Shown: positions 45,027 to 55,558, counted from the first letter of the stretch. The stretch is 64,000 nt of DNA from Shewanella benthica (GCA_023284085.1 JAKVHY010000015.1:1-64000); one strand, 5' to 3'. Notes: a model not told the origin generated them from the letters alone. A program made the numbers and translations.

Positions 45027-47633
45027 ATGCAAAAAACACAAGAGCAAGGTGCAGTGGCAGACATGGCCGCCAGCAGCGATTCCGGAGCTCGGCAGTTGAG
45101 GGGACTCGCTGGCAAGCTAATTACCGCTATTGCCTTATCTTGGGCCTTGTTCCAACTTTGGTACGCCTCACCGCTGCCGTTTATTTTCAATTTCGGCATC
45201 ATTAATGACACTCAAGCCAGGGTTATCCACCTGGCATTTGCCATTTTCCTCGCGTTTACGGCATTTCCAGCCTTTAAATCATCGAATAAACACAGTGTCC
45301 CCATCTTAGATTGGGTGTTTGCCTTCGTGGGCGCAGGCGCCTGCCTCTATCTTTTCTGGTTCTATGAGCAGTTATCGACTCGGCCGGGTGCCCCTATCTC
45401 CATGGATATCTATGCGGCAGTGATTGGCATGGTATTGCTACTCGAAGCCACTCGTCGCGCCTTAGGCCCGCCCTTGATGATAGTCGCATGTCTGTTTTTG
45501 GTTTATATCTTCGCCGGTCCCTTGATGCCGGAGGTGGTCTCCCATCGTGGCGCATCACTTTCCAAGGCTGCTAGTCATATGTGGATCACCACCGAAGGTG
45601 TGTTTGGCATAGCGTTAGGTGTCTCTACTAGTTTCGTTTTTCTGTTTGTGCTTTTTGGTGCCCTGTTAGAGAAGGCCGGAGCGGGTAACTACTTTATCAA
45701 GATGGCTTTTGCCTTGTTAGGCCATATGCGTGGCGGGCCAGCAAAGGCGGCCGTGCTCGCATCGGGGATGACGGGACTCATCTCAGGTTCTTCGATCGCC
45801 AACGTGGTCACGACCGGCACTTTCACCATTCCCCTGATGAAACGTATGGGTATGCCAGCCTACAAGGCCGGCGCAGTTGAAGTCGCTTCATCCTGTTACG
45901 GGCAGATCATGCCGCCGATAATGGGTGCCGCGGCGTTCCTTATGGTGGAATATGTGGGCATTCCTTATGTGGAGGTGATCAAACACGCCTTCATTCCGGC
46001 GATTGCTGCGTATCTGACCTTCCTTTACATCATGCATCTCGAGGCATTGAAGGCTAACCTGCAAGGTATACCGCGCACCGAAGCGCCTGCACCGTGGAAG
46101 GTACGCCTGTTACGCTCGGGCATCACCATATCCAGCCTGATAATTCTCGCCGGTGTGGTGTATTTTGTACTGGATTTTATCAAGATGAATACCGGAGATG
46201 CCGCGGTTTGGCTCATCTCTGTGGGCACCTTGCTGGCATATATCTTCCTGGTTTCTCGCAGTGCTAAGTATCCGGACTTAGAGATCGACGATCCTAACTG
46301 TACTACGCCTGTGCTGCCTAAGCTTGGGCCTACGGTTAAGTCTGGACTGCACTTCTTGTTACCTGTGGTTATCTTGGTTTGGTGTCTGATGGTGGAGAAG
46401 CTATCTCCTGGACTTTCGGCCTTCTACGCCACCGCCTTTATGATCTTTATTCTGCTGTCACAGCGACCGCTATTTAGCTTCTTCAGGGGACAGAATAGGG
46501 GAATGGCTGATATCAAGGCGGGTGTAATCGATCTGCTCGATGGCTTAGAGACCGGGGCCAGAAACATGATAGGCATAGGCGTCGCTACGGCTGCTGCGGG
46601 TGTGGTTGTCGGTGCCGTAACGCTAACGGGCTTAGGCCCTGTGATGACCGAGCTGGTGGAGGTCTTGTCAGGTGGTAGCCTAGGCTTGATGTTGGTCTTG
46701 ATTGCGGTGATCAGCCTGATCTTGGGCATGGGCTTGCCGACGACGGCCAACTATATTGTCGTGTCGAGCCTGATGGCGCCGGTAGTGATTAGCTTGGGTG
46801 CTCAGCATGGTTTGATTGTGCCGCTTATCGCGGTGCACCTGTTTGTGTTTTATTTTGGCATCATGGCGGACATTACTCCTCCGGTGGGTTTGGCGGCCTT
46901 CGCGGCATCGGCAATCTCTAAGGCCGATCCGATTAAGACCGGGGTGCAGGCCTTTAAATATGCCATGTTGACTGCGGTTCTGCCGTTTATGTTTATCTTC
47001 AATACCGACATCATCTTGGTGGGCATAGACAGTATCTGGCAGATGATATTCATCTTTAGCTATACCTTAGTGGCCATGTGTCTGTTCGCTTCGGCAATGC
47101 AGGGCTATTTCGTTACCAGCAATAAGCGCTATGAGTCAGTGTTGCTTATTCTAGTGGCCTTTAGTTTGGTTCGTGCCGATTTCTGGGTGGATCAGGTACA
47201 GGCCAAGTTTATCGATCACCCGGGTAGTGATATCACTCAGGTTGTCGATACGCTCAAGGATGATGAGCCATTACGTCTGGTGCTGGGCTATGAAACCTAT
47301 AAGGGTGAGAGTAAGCAGAGGGTGGTGATGCTGGAGTTGCCACAGGCTGATACTGCCCAGCAACGACTCGATGCTGCAGGCTTGATGTTGATGCAAAACG
47401 ATAAAGGCCAGACTGTGGTGGATATGGTTGGCTTTGCCAGTAACGCGCAGAAGGCGGGCATCGACTTCGATCAGCAAATTCTCGCAGTGCAGCAGACGAA
47501 TGCCCGCTTCGCTAAAGAATGGATATTCATTCCGGCCCTGATGCTGGCAGGATTTGTTTTCTGGCGTCAGCGCAGGCGAGCGGAAGCTGAAACTGAAACT
47601 GAGCTAGGCGTTGAACCTGTGACTGGTTACTAA
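45027..47633 (+). CDS. TRAP transporter fused permease (4TM/12TM, TAXI type)
   Basis: 868 residues. An N-terminal four-helix DctQ-like part (about residues 30-150) is fused to a DctM-like large subunit (GALLEKAGAGNYFIKMAFALLG, LASGMTGLISGSSIANVVTTGTF-type core, SLILGMGLPTTANYIV, DITPPVGLAAFAASAI). The C-terminus has a further soluble part of about 130 residues and a last helix. It drives uptake with a sodium or proton gradient. It follows its binding protein by 146 bp with a hairpin in between. Confidence 0.93.
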   Translation: MQKTQEQGAVADMAASSDSGARQLRGLAGKLITAIALSWALFQLWYASPLPFIFNFGIINDTQARVIHLAFAIFLAFTAFPAFKSSNKHSVPILDWVFAFVGAGACLYLFWFYEQLSTRPGAPISMDIYAAVIGMVLLLEATRRALGPPLMIVACLFLVYIFAGPLMPEVVSHRGASLSKAASHMWITTEGVFGIALGVSTSFVFLFVLFGALLEKAGAGNYFIKMAFALLGHMRGGPAKAAVLASGMTGLISGSSIANVVTTGTFTIPLMKRMGMPAYKAGAVEVASSCYGQIMPPIMGAAAFLMVEYVGIPYVEVIKHAFIPAIAAYLTFLYIMHLEALKANLQGIPRTEAPAPWKVRLLRSGITISSLIILAGVVYFVLDFIKMNTGDAAVWLISVGTLLAYIFLVSRSAKYPDLEIDDPNCTTPVLPKLGPTVKSGLHFLLPVVILVWCLMVEKLSPGLSAFYATAFMIFILLSQRPLFSFFRGQNRGMADIKAGVIDLLDGLETGARNMIGIGVATAAAGVVVGAVTLTGLGPVMTELVEVLSGGSLGLMLVLIAVISLILGMGLPTTANYIVVSSLMAPVVISLGAQHGLIVPLIAVHLFVFYFGIMADITPPVGLAAFAASAISKADPIKTGVQAFKYAMLTAVLPFMFIFNTDIILVGIDSIWQMIFIFSYTLVAMCLFASAMQGYFVTSNKRYESVLLILVAFSLVRADFWVDQVQAKFIDHPGSDITQVVDTLKDDEPLRLVLGYETYKGESKQRVVMLELPQADTAQQRLDAAGLMLMQNDKGQTVVDMVGFASNAQKAGIDFDQQILAVQQTNARFAKEWIFIPALMLAGFVFWRQRRRAEAETETELGVEPVTGY

Positions 47634-47660
47634 GCAATTTGAGTTAACATCATTGAATCA

Positions 47661-47691
47661 GCCGCAAAAGTTATTCTTTTGCGGCTTTTTT
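47661..47691 (+). terminator. Rho-independent terminator of the TRAP operon
   Basis: GCCGCAAAAG, loop TTATT, CTTTTGCGGC, then six T. Confidence 0.9.
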
Positions 47692-47699
47692 ATGCCTGT

Positions 47700-48635
47700 T
47701 TACTTCTGTGATTTTGAGATGAAGTCCGGAGTTTCGAGCAGGGTATTATTCGGGTTTTGACTCAGACTCTCATAGATAAACTCGATAAACACCCGATATT
47801 TTTTGGGTAGATAGGCTCGTTGTGGAAAGCTCATGATGACCTTGGTTTGCGTCATGGGAAAGTCCTCCAGCAGAGGGATAAGTTGCTTATTATCTAAGGC
47901 CTGTTGGGCGATGATATTGGGCACGGTCGCTATGCCTAATCCCTCTATTGCAGCTTCTCTGGCTAAGGTGACATTATTCACCGTCAATTGTGCTTCCGGG
48001 TCTAAGGTTACCCATTTATCTCCGTCAAACAGGGTCCAGCTGGCATCGATATGCGCGGACTTTAATTTAATGGCCTTATGTTGGTTGAGATCTTGCGGAG
48101 TCTTGGGGGTACCGTAACGAGTCAGATATTCCGGGCTCGCCATCAGGGTTTTAGTCGTGTTGAGTAGATCATAACTCTGCAGCCTGGTATCTGTTGTCGA
48201 GGTTATCTGAAACAGAATATCGACATCTTCCTCAATCACATCGACCTTGCGGTTGCTGAGTTCGGCCTCTATGGAGATGTCCGGATAACGCCCAAGGAAG
48301 CGGGCAAAAATTTTCCCCAAAAATAGCTGGCCCAGCTCTATGGGGCAGACAATTCTGAGCTTGCCCTTGATCACCTCTTGGCTGGCGCTGAGTTGAACTT
48401 CCGCCTGCTTGAGATCTGCCAGAATACGGTGAACCCGGTTGTAATAGGCTGAGCCAGCCTCGGTCAATTTGAGTTTTCTGGTGGTACGAAATAAGAGCTG
48501 CACCCCGGCATCGGCCTCTAATTCGGCAATCTTACGGCTCACCGTCGCCTTGGTCAGACCCAGGGCCTTAGCCGCTGCGGTAAAGCTTCCCTGCTCGACG
48601 ACTTGATCAAACATCTGTACGCGATTGAGATCCAT
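47700..48635 (-). CDS. LysR-family regulator, divergent to emrAB
   Basis: 311 residues. N-terminal winged helix (MDLNRVQMFDQVVEQGSFTAAAKALGLTKATVSRKIAELE) and a LysR substrate-binding domain (GKLRIVCPIELGQLFLGKI). It is transcribed away from the EmrA/EmrB-type genes with about 100 bp between starts, the usual layout for a LysR regulator of a drug or metabolite exporter. Confidence 0.9.
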   Translation of the reverse strand: MDLNRVQMFDQVVEQGSFTAAAKALGLTKATVSRKIAELEADAGVQLLFRTTRKLKLTEAGSAYYNRVHRILADLKQAEVQLSASQEVIKGKLRIVCPIELGQLFLGKIFARFLGRYPDISIEAELSNRKVDVIEEDVDILFQITSTTDTRLQSYDLLNTTKTLMASPEYLTRYGTPKTPQDLNQHKAIKLKSAHIDASWTLFDGDKWVTLDPEAQLTVNNVTLAREAAIEGLGIATVPNIIAQQALDNKQLIPLLEDFPMTQTKVIMSFPQRAYLPKKYRVFIEFIYESLSQNPNNTLLETPDFISKSQK

Positions 48636-48732
48636 TATTGTTACACCTGTGAAACAGTGGGTAAGATTTTAACTATCTAATAAACATATGGAGACAGTAG
48701 TAGACTATGAAATACTAATCAAGGAGTCATAT

Positions 48733-49791
48733 ATGTCCAAGAGTAAATTATTCATTCTAGCACCACTCTTCATCGCAGCCATTGCGGGTGGTGGCTATTA
48801 CTGGTGGACTCAGGTGCGCTTCTTCGAATCCACAGATAACGCCTACGTGGAAGCCGATATCTCCAATATCAGCGTTAAGGTGCCCGGTTATGTGGTGATG
48901 ACCGATATTACCGATAATCAACATGTGGAAGCTGGCCAGCTACTGGCTCAGCTCGAAGACAATCAATATGAGGCTAAGGTCGCCCAGAAACAGGCGGAGT
49001 TGGATAGCACTAAAGCCGAACAACAGACCTTAGTGGCTAAAGTTAACCTGCAACAGGCACTGATTTCTCAGGCTCAGGCCGGGGTGATCGCTGCCGAGTC
49101 GGATCGTCTGCGTGCACAGCAGCAACTGACTCGTTCGCAGAAGTTGAAGGTCAAGAATTATAGTTCTCAAGACGATGTCGATGAGAGGCAGGCCGGATTC
49201 GAATCTGCTAAGGCGCATTTGGATGAAGCCAAGGCAGCGCTGATCGCTAAACGCAGAGAGCTCGAGGTGTTTTATGCTCAACTCGTACAGGCCGATGCCA
49301 ATGTAGTGCAAGCCAGAGCCGGACTGGAACTCGCTAAGATACAGTTAGCAGATACCCAAGTAAGGGCACCATTTTCGGGTGTGATAGGTAAGCGCGGGGC
49401 CATGAAGGGCCAGTATGTGCAGCCTGGTCAGGCCCTCTACAGTTTGGTGCCGGATGGGGCTGTTTGGATCACGGCTAATTTTAAAGAGACCCAGATCCAA
49501 CATATGCAGCCCGGTCAAACGGTGAAAGTTAGTCTCGATGCGTTTCCCGACAAAACCTTTACAGGTGTTATCGATAGTCTATCACCCGCATCCGGTGCCA
49601 AATTTAGTCTGTTGCCGGCGGAAAATGCCACGGGTAACTTCACTAAAATAGTACAGCGCATTCCGGTGCGGATCCGTCTCGACCTCAGTGAAGAGGGGGC
49701 GAGGGTAGTTCCGGGGTTAAGCGCCGTGGTTAAGGTCGATACCCGCAGTGCCTCCCTCGAGCACGCCCTCGCTGCTAATTCGGAACGCTAG
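48733..49791 (+). CDS. EmrA-type membrane fusion protein
   Basis: About 352 residues from ATG 48733 (AAGGAG six bases upstream; a longer frame from 48688 lacks a site). One N-terminal transmembrane helix, then the HlyD/EmrA pattern: STDNAYVEADISNISVKVPG, a coiled-coil hairpin of about 120 residues rich in Gln/Ala, and the returning VRAPFSGVIGKRGAMKGQYVQPG. It bridges the EmrB transporter to an outer-membrane channel. The stop is two bases before emrB. Confidence 0.9.
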   Translation: MSKSKLFILAPLFIAAIAGGGYYWWTQVRFFESTDNAYVEADISNISVKVPGYVVMTDITDNQHVEAGQLLAQLEDNQYEAKVAQKQAELDSTKAEQQTLVAKVNLQQALISQAQAGVIAAESDRLRAQQQLTRSQKLKVKNYSSQDDVDERQAGFESAKAHLDEAKAALIAKRRELEVFYAQLVQADANVVQARAGLELAKIQLADTQVRAPFSGVIGKRGAMKGQYVQPGQALYSLVPDGAVWITANFKETQIQHMQPGQTVKVSLDAFPDKTFTGVIDSLSPASGAKFSLLPAENATGNFTKIVQRIPVRIRLDLSEEGARVVPGLSAVVKVDTRSASLEHALAANSER

Positions 49792-49793
49792 TC

Positions 49794-51386
49794 ATGAGCG
49801 CCGCTGTAGAGTCAGTATCAGAGCAGTCATCCACTGTGACGGTCAAGCCACAGGGTTATGAGAAGGGCAGTCGCCGGGCTTGGATTGCCGTGTTCGGTGG
49901 TCTTATCGGCGCCTTTATGGCGATTCTGGATATTCAGATAACCAACGCCTCCATGAAGGAGATACAGGGCAGTCTTGGCGCGACTTTAGAGGAGGGCTCT
50001 TGGATCGCGACCGCCTATCTGGTGGCCGAGATGATCGCCATTCCTCTGTCTGGCTGGTTGAGCCAAGGCCTGTCGGTACGACGCTATCTGTTGTGGACCA
50101 CAACCGCCTTTATCGGCGCATCGATACTCTGTTCCATGTCCTGGAACCTTGAATCTATGATCGCCTTTCGGGCCATGCAGGGTTTCTTCGGTGGTGCCTT
50201 GATCCCCTTAGCTTTCAGATTGATTTTAGAGTTTCTTCCCGATGATAAACGCGCCGTGGGCATGGCCTTGTTTGGCGTGACTGCCACCTTTGCACCGTCT
50301 ATCGGCCCGACTCTGGGGGGCTGGTTGACCGAGCAATTTAGCTGGCACTATCTCTTCTATATCAACGTTCCCCCAGGGCTGCTGGTGATGGCCATGCTCG
50401 GCTATGGTCTGGAGAAGAAGCCGATTGTATGGGACAAACTGAAAAATATGGATCTGTCCGGCATCATCACCATGGCACTGGGCATGGGGTGTCTGGAAGT
50501 GGTGCTCGAAGAGGGCAATCGCAAGGAGTGGTTCAGCTCGGATCTGATCCGCAACCTGAGCCTGGTTGCCGCCGTCAATATCGTCCTGTTTATCTATATA
50601 CAGCTAAAGAAGAAAGAACCTCTGGTCAATCTCAGGCTACTGAGGCACAGAGACTTTGCCCTCTCGACCTTAGCTTACTTTCTGCTTGGCATGGCGCTAT
50701 TCGGTGCCATCTATCTAATCCCCCTCTATCTGTCACAGATCCATGACTATAGTCCGCTGGAGATAGGTGAAGTGATCATGTGGATGGGTTTTCCTCAACT
50801 GCTGGTACTGCCGTTTATTCCTAAGCTGATGGAGCGCTTCGATGGTCGCTATCTGGCGGCATTTGGCTTCGCCATGTTTTCTCTGAGTTACTATATGAAC
50901 AGTCATATGACGATGGATTATGCCGGTCATCAGATGATAGCCTCTCAAGTGGTGCGCGCCCTGGGTCAGCCATTTATTCTGGTGCCTATCGGAATCATAG
51001 CCACCATGCATATTAAGCCCCACGAAAATGCCTCGGCATCGACGGTACTCAATGTGATGCGAAATCTGGGAGGGGCATGTGGTATTGCCTTGGTGGCGAC
51101 CATGACAGATAACCTGTCTCGGGAGCATCTGGCCCATATTAAAGAGACATTGCCGGCGGTGAGCTCTATGGCTAATGACTATTTCACTCAAACCACCAAT
51201 GTGCTTATACAGGCGGGTTCAGATCCTGTGACGGCATCGGCCCAGGCCCATGCGATGCTGAGTCAGACCATGACGCAACAAGCCTATATTCAGGCCTATA
51301 ATGATGTGTTCTACATGTTGTCGGCTCTGCTGTTGATTGCCGTGGCATCGGTACTCCTGATTAGAAAGCCAACCAATAAAGGTTAG
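49794..51386 (+). CDS. EmrB/QacA-type MFS exporter (DHA2 family)
   Basis: 530 residues with about 14 membrane segments. Family motifs include LDIQITNASMKEIQGSLGAT, the helix-5 motif (GVTATFAPSIGPTLGGWL) and FYINVPPGLL. It expels hydrophobic toxic compounds together with the EmrA protein. No terminator is visible right after it; the downstream LysR gene starts 65 bp later behind a separate promoter-like repeat. Confidence 0.92.
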   Translation: MSAAVESVSEQSSTVTVKPQGYEKGSRRAWIAVFGGLIGAFMAILDIQITNASMKEIQGSLGATLEEGSWIATAYLVAEMIAIPLSGWLSQGLSVRRYLLWTTTAFIGASILCSMSWNLESMIAFRAMQGFFGGALIPLAFRLILEFLPDDKRAVGMALFGVTATFAPSIGPTLGGWLTEQFSWHYLFYINVPPGLLVMAMLGYGLEKKPIVWDKLKNMDLSGIITMALGMGCLEVVLEEGNRKEWFSSDLIRNLSLVAAVNIVLFIYIQLKKKEPLVNLRLLRHRDFALSTLAYFLLGMALFGAIYLIPLYLSQIHDYSPLEIGEVIMWMGFPQLLVLPFIPKLMERFDGRYLAAFGFAMFSLSYYMNSHMTMDYAGHQMIASQVVRALGQPFILVPIGIIATMHIKPHENASASTVLNVMRNLGGACGIALVATMTDNLSREHLAHIKETLPAVSSMANDYFTQTTNVLIQAGSDPVTASAQAHAMLSQTMTQQAYIQAYNDVFYMLSALLLIAVASVLLIRKPTNKG

Positions 51387-51389
51387 ATT

Positions 51390-51422
51390 GCATATTTGGA
51401 TGTAAGAGGTCTGTGATAGACT
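51390..51422 (+). repeat. Left copy of the promoter-like direct repeat flanking the sulfatase block
   Basis: GCATATTTGGAT (51390-51401), nine variable bases, then CTGTGATAGACT (51411-51422). The right copy at 60547-60579 has both 12-mers identical with the same 9-base spacing. TTTGGA and TAGACT with 16 bases between could be a weak sigma-70 promoter; this copy lies 28 bases before the LysR gene. Confidence 0.75.
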
Positions 51423-51450
51423 ATTACTTCTATAACTCGGGATAAACATA

Positions 51451-52356
51451 ATGGCTAAAGACTTAAATTTACTGCGTTTGTTGATTATTTTAGCTGAAGA
51501 GAAACAAACGGTACTAGCCGCTAAACGCATGAATTTAAGCCAACCGACGATCAGTATCATGTTGAAGAAATTGCGGGATCAATTTGACGATCCCCTCTTT
51601 ATCAGAGATAAAAACTTTCTTGTGCCGACAAGGAAGTGCACCCAAATTTTATCAAGCTTACCCGATATTTTTATTCAACTAGATAAGCTGTATAGCGATA
51701 ACACCAAGTGGGATATCTCAGAGCTTAGTGGGGAACTTCATCTCATTCTCTCGCCGCCTCTGATACCGACCCTTGGGGTTCATTTAATAAAAAAACTCAC
51801 CTCATTAGCCCCCGAACTCACGGTGCAATGTTCCCATTGGAGTCTGAGTACGCCGCAACAGCTCGAGTTAAATGCTCTGCATTTCGGCATTACCTATCTT
51901 CCCATGGAAACCAATAAGACCTTAATGGAGCAAGAGATCGGCAGTGATGAGTTTGCCTTGGTGGTGAGAAAAGATCATCCCCTTAAGGAAGCGACGGTCG
52001 AAGCCCTGCTGCCGTACCCTATTTGTATCAGTATTATTCCGGGTGTCACTGGGCCATCTAAGGCCGAGAAGCTCATTCGTCATTTCAAGCTGAAGAAAAA
52101 AATAAGCCTGAGAACTGGTGATATATCCTTGATGACTAATTTAATGAAAGAGAGTGATTACATAGGTATCATGCCGCGTTCACTGCAAGCCTCTATTGGC
52201 GACAACTTTCGTTTTCTCCCTCTGCCCCAAGAGTTAGTTCCGAGAGGCTATCAAAGAAAAATTGCATTTTTCTGTCACCAAACTAACCGTAAACAGCCCT
52301 TAACCGAATGGTTAATCAGGGAGTCGAAAGAGATATTATCCCAAATTTGTCCTTAG
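51451..52356 (+). CDS. LysR-family regulator of the sulfatase block
   Basis: 301 residues. Winged helix (MAKDLNLLRLLIILAEEKQTVLAAKRMNLSQPTIS region) and LysR effector domain (SGELHLILSPPLIPTLG). The N-terminus DLNLLRLL...MNLSQPTIS with DDPLFIRD is of the NodD/LeuO-type subgroup. It is the first gene of the block and the natural candidate regulator of the DUF1254 and sulfatase genes downstream. Confidence 0.88.
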   Translation: MAKDLNLLRLLIILAEEKQTVLAAKRMNLSQPTISIMLKKLRDQFDDPLFIRDKNFLVPTRKCTQILSSLPDIFIQLDKLYSDNTKWDISELSGELHLILSPPLIPTLGVHLIKKLTSLAPELTVQCSHWSLSTPQQLELNALHFGITYLPMETNKTLMEQEIGSDEFALVVRKDHPLKEATVEALLPYPICISIIPGVTGPSKAEKLIRHFKLKKKISLRTGDISLMTNLMKESDYIGIMPRSLQASIGDNFRFLPLPQELVPRGYQRKIAFFCHQTNRKQPLTEWLIRESKEILSQICP

Positions 52357-52508
52357 GTTTAGAGACATTAGGCTCCAAACAAGGAAACTCGCTATCTCAT
52401 TATTTTAATTTAACTAAGTATCTCTATTTAAATTGATAATAGAGAGTATAGAGATAAATTTTAGCGAAAATACGTAAGCTACTCCTATCCACTTGAGAGG
52501 AGTAGCTT

Positions 52509-53948
52509 ATGTTTAAGAAACGAATGACTGCCGTTATTGTGGCAACGGTCTTAATGCATTCTATGGGCGTTAGTGCTCATGAAATGAAATCATCCCCCTC
52601 GTCTGCAGCCTCACAGATCCAAGATAATCAAGCTAGCACCTGGCTAGACCAAGAAAGCTATCTACTGGCAACCGATGCCTATTTATGGGGCTCGACCTTA
52701 GTGAGGATGGAGCAAGTTGCACGTCAATATACAGATCTATCACAGGCTCAAAATGATACTAGCTATCGTGCGCCCTTAAATCATTTTGGCCATGCCCGTC
52801 GTCTTCCTACCGATGAAGATACCGACATGCCCACCGCAAACCGCGATACCTTGTATTCGAGTGCCATTGTCGATGTGTCGACACAGCCAATGATTTTATC
52901 AACGCCTGAAGTCGATGACCGCTATTTTGTCATCGACATGTTTGATATGTGGCATAACCTGTTTAAGTACGTGGGAACCCGCACCACGGGAACATCTGCG
53001 CAAAAAATTATGATTGTGCCACCAGGGTGGCAAGGTGATGTGCCTGAGGGGGTCATGCTGGTAGAAGCGCCGACCGCTAAGGTCTGGTTATGGGGGCGAA
53101 CTCAGGTCTTTGGTGAAAAAGATTATCCTAAGGTTCATGAGATTCAAGATCATTACACTCTGACACCATTGAGCATGTATCTGTCGGGAAAAACCAGCGA
53201 CTTTACCTCTACTCCTTTATCGCCAAGGGCTGGAATCGCTAAAGATCCTCTTAGATTCTATGAAGAGCTAGGTACTTATCTAAAAGCCAATCCTATTCCT
53301 GAACGGCAGCAAGCTCTATTGGGACAATTCAACAAAATTGGCCTGACAGAACATGGGTTCGATCCCAGTAAATTAACTCAAGCGATGCGGGTGCAACTGG
53401 AGAAGGCAGTCAGAGACGGACAACAAATTGTCGCTGCGCAAACGTCAAATCCAGTCACTCTGACTCAGAAAGATGACTGGTTCTACTCTTTTGTGCTTGA
53501 CCAATTTGGTGATGACAACGCCTTACGCTCACTTATTTCGCACCCCTACCTTGGCGGCCAAGGCGCGAAAGAAGCCATGTATCCGATCGCCTATACCGAT
53601 TCACAAGGTCAATTGCTAACGGGTAGCAAGAATTACAGCATGCACTTTAGGAGTGCGCCGCCGGTTCACTCGTTCTGGTCCGTTACTCTATATGATGCAA
53701 AAACAAAGATGTTGATTGGTAATGAAATTAATCGATTCAGCATCAGCGACCAAACCCCGATCACCAAGAATGCTGATGGCTCGTTCGATCTTGTCCTATC
53801 CCATAAGAAACCTACAGGCAGCAGACAGGTCTCCAACTGGCTACCAACAGCCAAAGGAAACTTCTATGCAATCACTCGTTTATATGTTCCATCACAACAA
53901 ATTCTCGACATGAAGTGGACTGTACCAGCGATTAATCCGTCGAAATAA
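52509..53948 (+). CDS. Exported DUF1254/DUF1214 protein (copy 1)
   Basis: 479 residues with a signal peptide (ending GVSAHE). The DUF1254 domain comes first (TANRDTLYSSAIVDVSTQPM, DRYFVIDMFDMWHNLFKYVG), then the C-terminal DUF1214 domain (FRSAPPVHSFWSVTLYDA, SNWLPTAKGNFYAITRLYVP). These periplasmic proteins have no settled biochemical role. It lies 46 bases upstream of the sulfatase and was probably acquired with it. AGGAG precedes the start. Confidence 0.9.
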   Translation: MFKKRMTAVIVATVLMHSMGVSAHEMKSSPSSAASQIQDNQASTWLDQESYLLATDAYLWGSTLVRMEQVARQYTDLSQAQNDTSYRAPLNHFGHARRLPTDEDTDMPTANRDTLYSSAIVDVSTQPMILSTPEVDDRYFVIDMFDMWHNLFKYVGTRTTGTSAQKIMIVPPGWQGDVPEGVMLVEAPTAKVWLWGRTQVFGEKDYPKVHEIQDHYTLTPLSMYLSGKTSDFTSTPLSPRAGIAKDPLRFYEELGTYLKANPIPERQQALLGQFNKIGLTEHGFDPSKLTQAMRVQLEKAVRDGQQIVAAQTSNPVTLTQKDDWFYSFVLDQFGDDNALRSLISHPYLGGQGAKEAMYPIAYTDSQGQLLTGSKNYSMHFRSAPPVHSFWSVTLYDAKTKMLIGNEINRFSISDQTPITKNADGSFDLVLSHKKPTGSRQVSNWLPTAKGNFYAITRLYVPSQQILDMKWTVPAINPSK

Positions 53949-53994
53949 TCGATTAATTGCAGCCATGATTCTTTAAATTTATAGGTACTACTCA

Positions 53995-55533
53995 ATGAAA
54001 AAAACCAGCTTAGCCAAGACAGCCTTAGCGATCGCCGTGACCTCTTTTGGCGCTCATGCGGCTCATACACAACCTAACATTGTCACTATTATGATTGATG
54101 ATGTTAGCCCAATGGATATCTCAGCCTATCACCGTGGTTTAGGGGCAATCGAAACCCCCAATATAGACCGCATTGCCAAACACGGCATGATGGTGAGTGA
54201 TTATTATGCTCAAGGTAGTTCTACTGCGGGTCGAAGTGCCTTCATTACCGGCCAATATCCCTATCGAACGGGTCTGACAACAGTGGGGCAACCGGGCTCA
54301 AATATTGGTTTGCAAAAAGAGGATCCAACCTTGGCTCAGATGCTGAAGGCCAAAGGTTACTCGACGGTTCATGTGGGTAAGAGCCATTTAGGGGATCGTA
54401 ATAAATTTCTGCCTACGGTGCATGGCTTCGATGAGTTTTATGGTTTCCTGTATCACTTAAATGTCATGGAAATGCCCGAGCAGGCTAACTTCCCTAAAGA
54501 TCCCAATTTTGTCGGACGTCCACGAAATATGATCCACAGTTATGCCACCGAACATTATGATAAAACCGTGCAGGCTCGCTGGGGGGAAATTGGTAAGCAA
54601 CGCATAGAAGATAAAGGCCCCTTGGGCTCTGAACGCATGAAAACTATAGACGATGACTTTGTGAAATTTTCCACGGATTGGTTAGATAAACACGAGGCAA
54701 CTCAGCCCGATAAGCCCTTCTTTATGTGGTTTAATCCATCGCGTATGCATCAACAAATTCATGTCAAAGATGAGTATCTAGGTGCGAGCGGACATACCGA
54801 ATACTTCGATGCATTGAAAGAGTTAGATGATCAAATTGGGGTGCTGTTAGATAAATTGGATGCCCTCGGAGAAACTGACAATACCATCATCATGTTCACC
54901 TCAGATAATGGCATTAACTTAGATCACTGGCCAATGGCTGGGTCGGCTGAGTTCCGTGGCCAGAAGGGGACAACATGGGATGGTGGTTTTAGAGTGCCTA
55001 TGCTGATCAGCTGGCCGGGACACATTCCCGAAGGGAAATATACAGGTGGCTTTATGACTTCCGAAGACTGGGTTCCTACCCTGATGGCTGCAGCCACCGG
55101 CGATACTAAAATTAAACAGGAACTACTCAAAGGCAAGAAAATTGGCGATACAAGCTACAAGGTTCATTTAGACGGTTACAACCAATTAGATATGCTGACA
55201 AACAATGGAGCGAGTAAGCGTCACGACTTCTTCTTTTATAACGAGCAAAATTTGAATGCATTTCGTGTCGACAAGTGGAAAGTGCACTTGAAAACTAAGA
55301 CAGAGTGGACCGAACCTGCCAAAGCCTGGCCTTTGGGCATCATACTCGATATTAAGGCGGATCCTTTTGAGCGCAGTATCGATACCAATGGTTGGTTCCT
55401 ATGGATGAAAGAGCGTTCTTGGGTAGTGCCAATATTGCAAAAATCAATTGTGGAGTACAAAAAATCATTGAAAGCTTTCCCTCCTCGTCAGAAGTCGGGT
55501 GGGATCGGCATGTCGGATAATTCAGTCAAATAG
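53995..55533 (+). CDS. Ser-type arylsulfatase-family sulfatase
   Basis: 512 residues with a signal peptide (about residues 1-24). Type I sulfatase fold: metal Asp pair in MIDDVSPMD (35-36), the activation motif SSTAGRSAFITGQYPYRTG with Ser76 as the residue to become formylglycine and Arg80 following (S-x-A-x-R), VGKSHLGD, and SDNGINLDHW for further metal and substrate contacts. Serine at the active position means it needs a radical SAM maturase, not the oxygen-dependent enzyme. Exactly such a gene lies at 59377. It removes sulfate from an ester in the periplasm; the substrate is unknown. Confidence 0.92.
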   Translation: MKKTSLAKTALAIAVTSFGAHAAHTQPNIVTIMIDDVSPMDISAYHRGLGAIETPNIDRIAKHGMMVSDYYAQGSSTAGRSAFITGQYPYRTGLTTVGQPGSNIGLQKEDPTLAQMLKAKGYSTVHVGKSHLGDRNKFLPTVHGFDEFYGFLYHLNVMEMPEQANFPKDPNFVGRPRNMIHSYATEHYDKTVQARWGEIGKQRIEDKGPLGSERMKTIDDDFVKFSTDWLDKHEATQPDKPFFMWFNPSRMHQQIHVKDEYLGASGHTEYFDALKELDDQIGVLLDKLDALGETDNTIIMFTSDNGINLDHWPMAGSAEFRGQKGTTWDGGFRVPMLISWPGHIPEGKYTGGFMTSEDWVPTLMAAATGDTKIKQELLKGKKIGDTSYKVHLDGYNQLDMLTNNGASKRHDFFFYNEQNLNAFRVDKWKVHLKTKTEWTEPAKAWPLGIILDIKADPFERSIDTNGWFLWMKERSWVVPILQKSIVEYKKSLKAFPPRQKSGGIGMSDNSVK

Positions 55534-55558
55534 GGTATTTGACTGAAGCCAGATATTG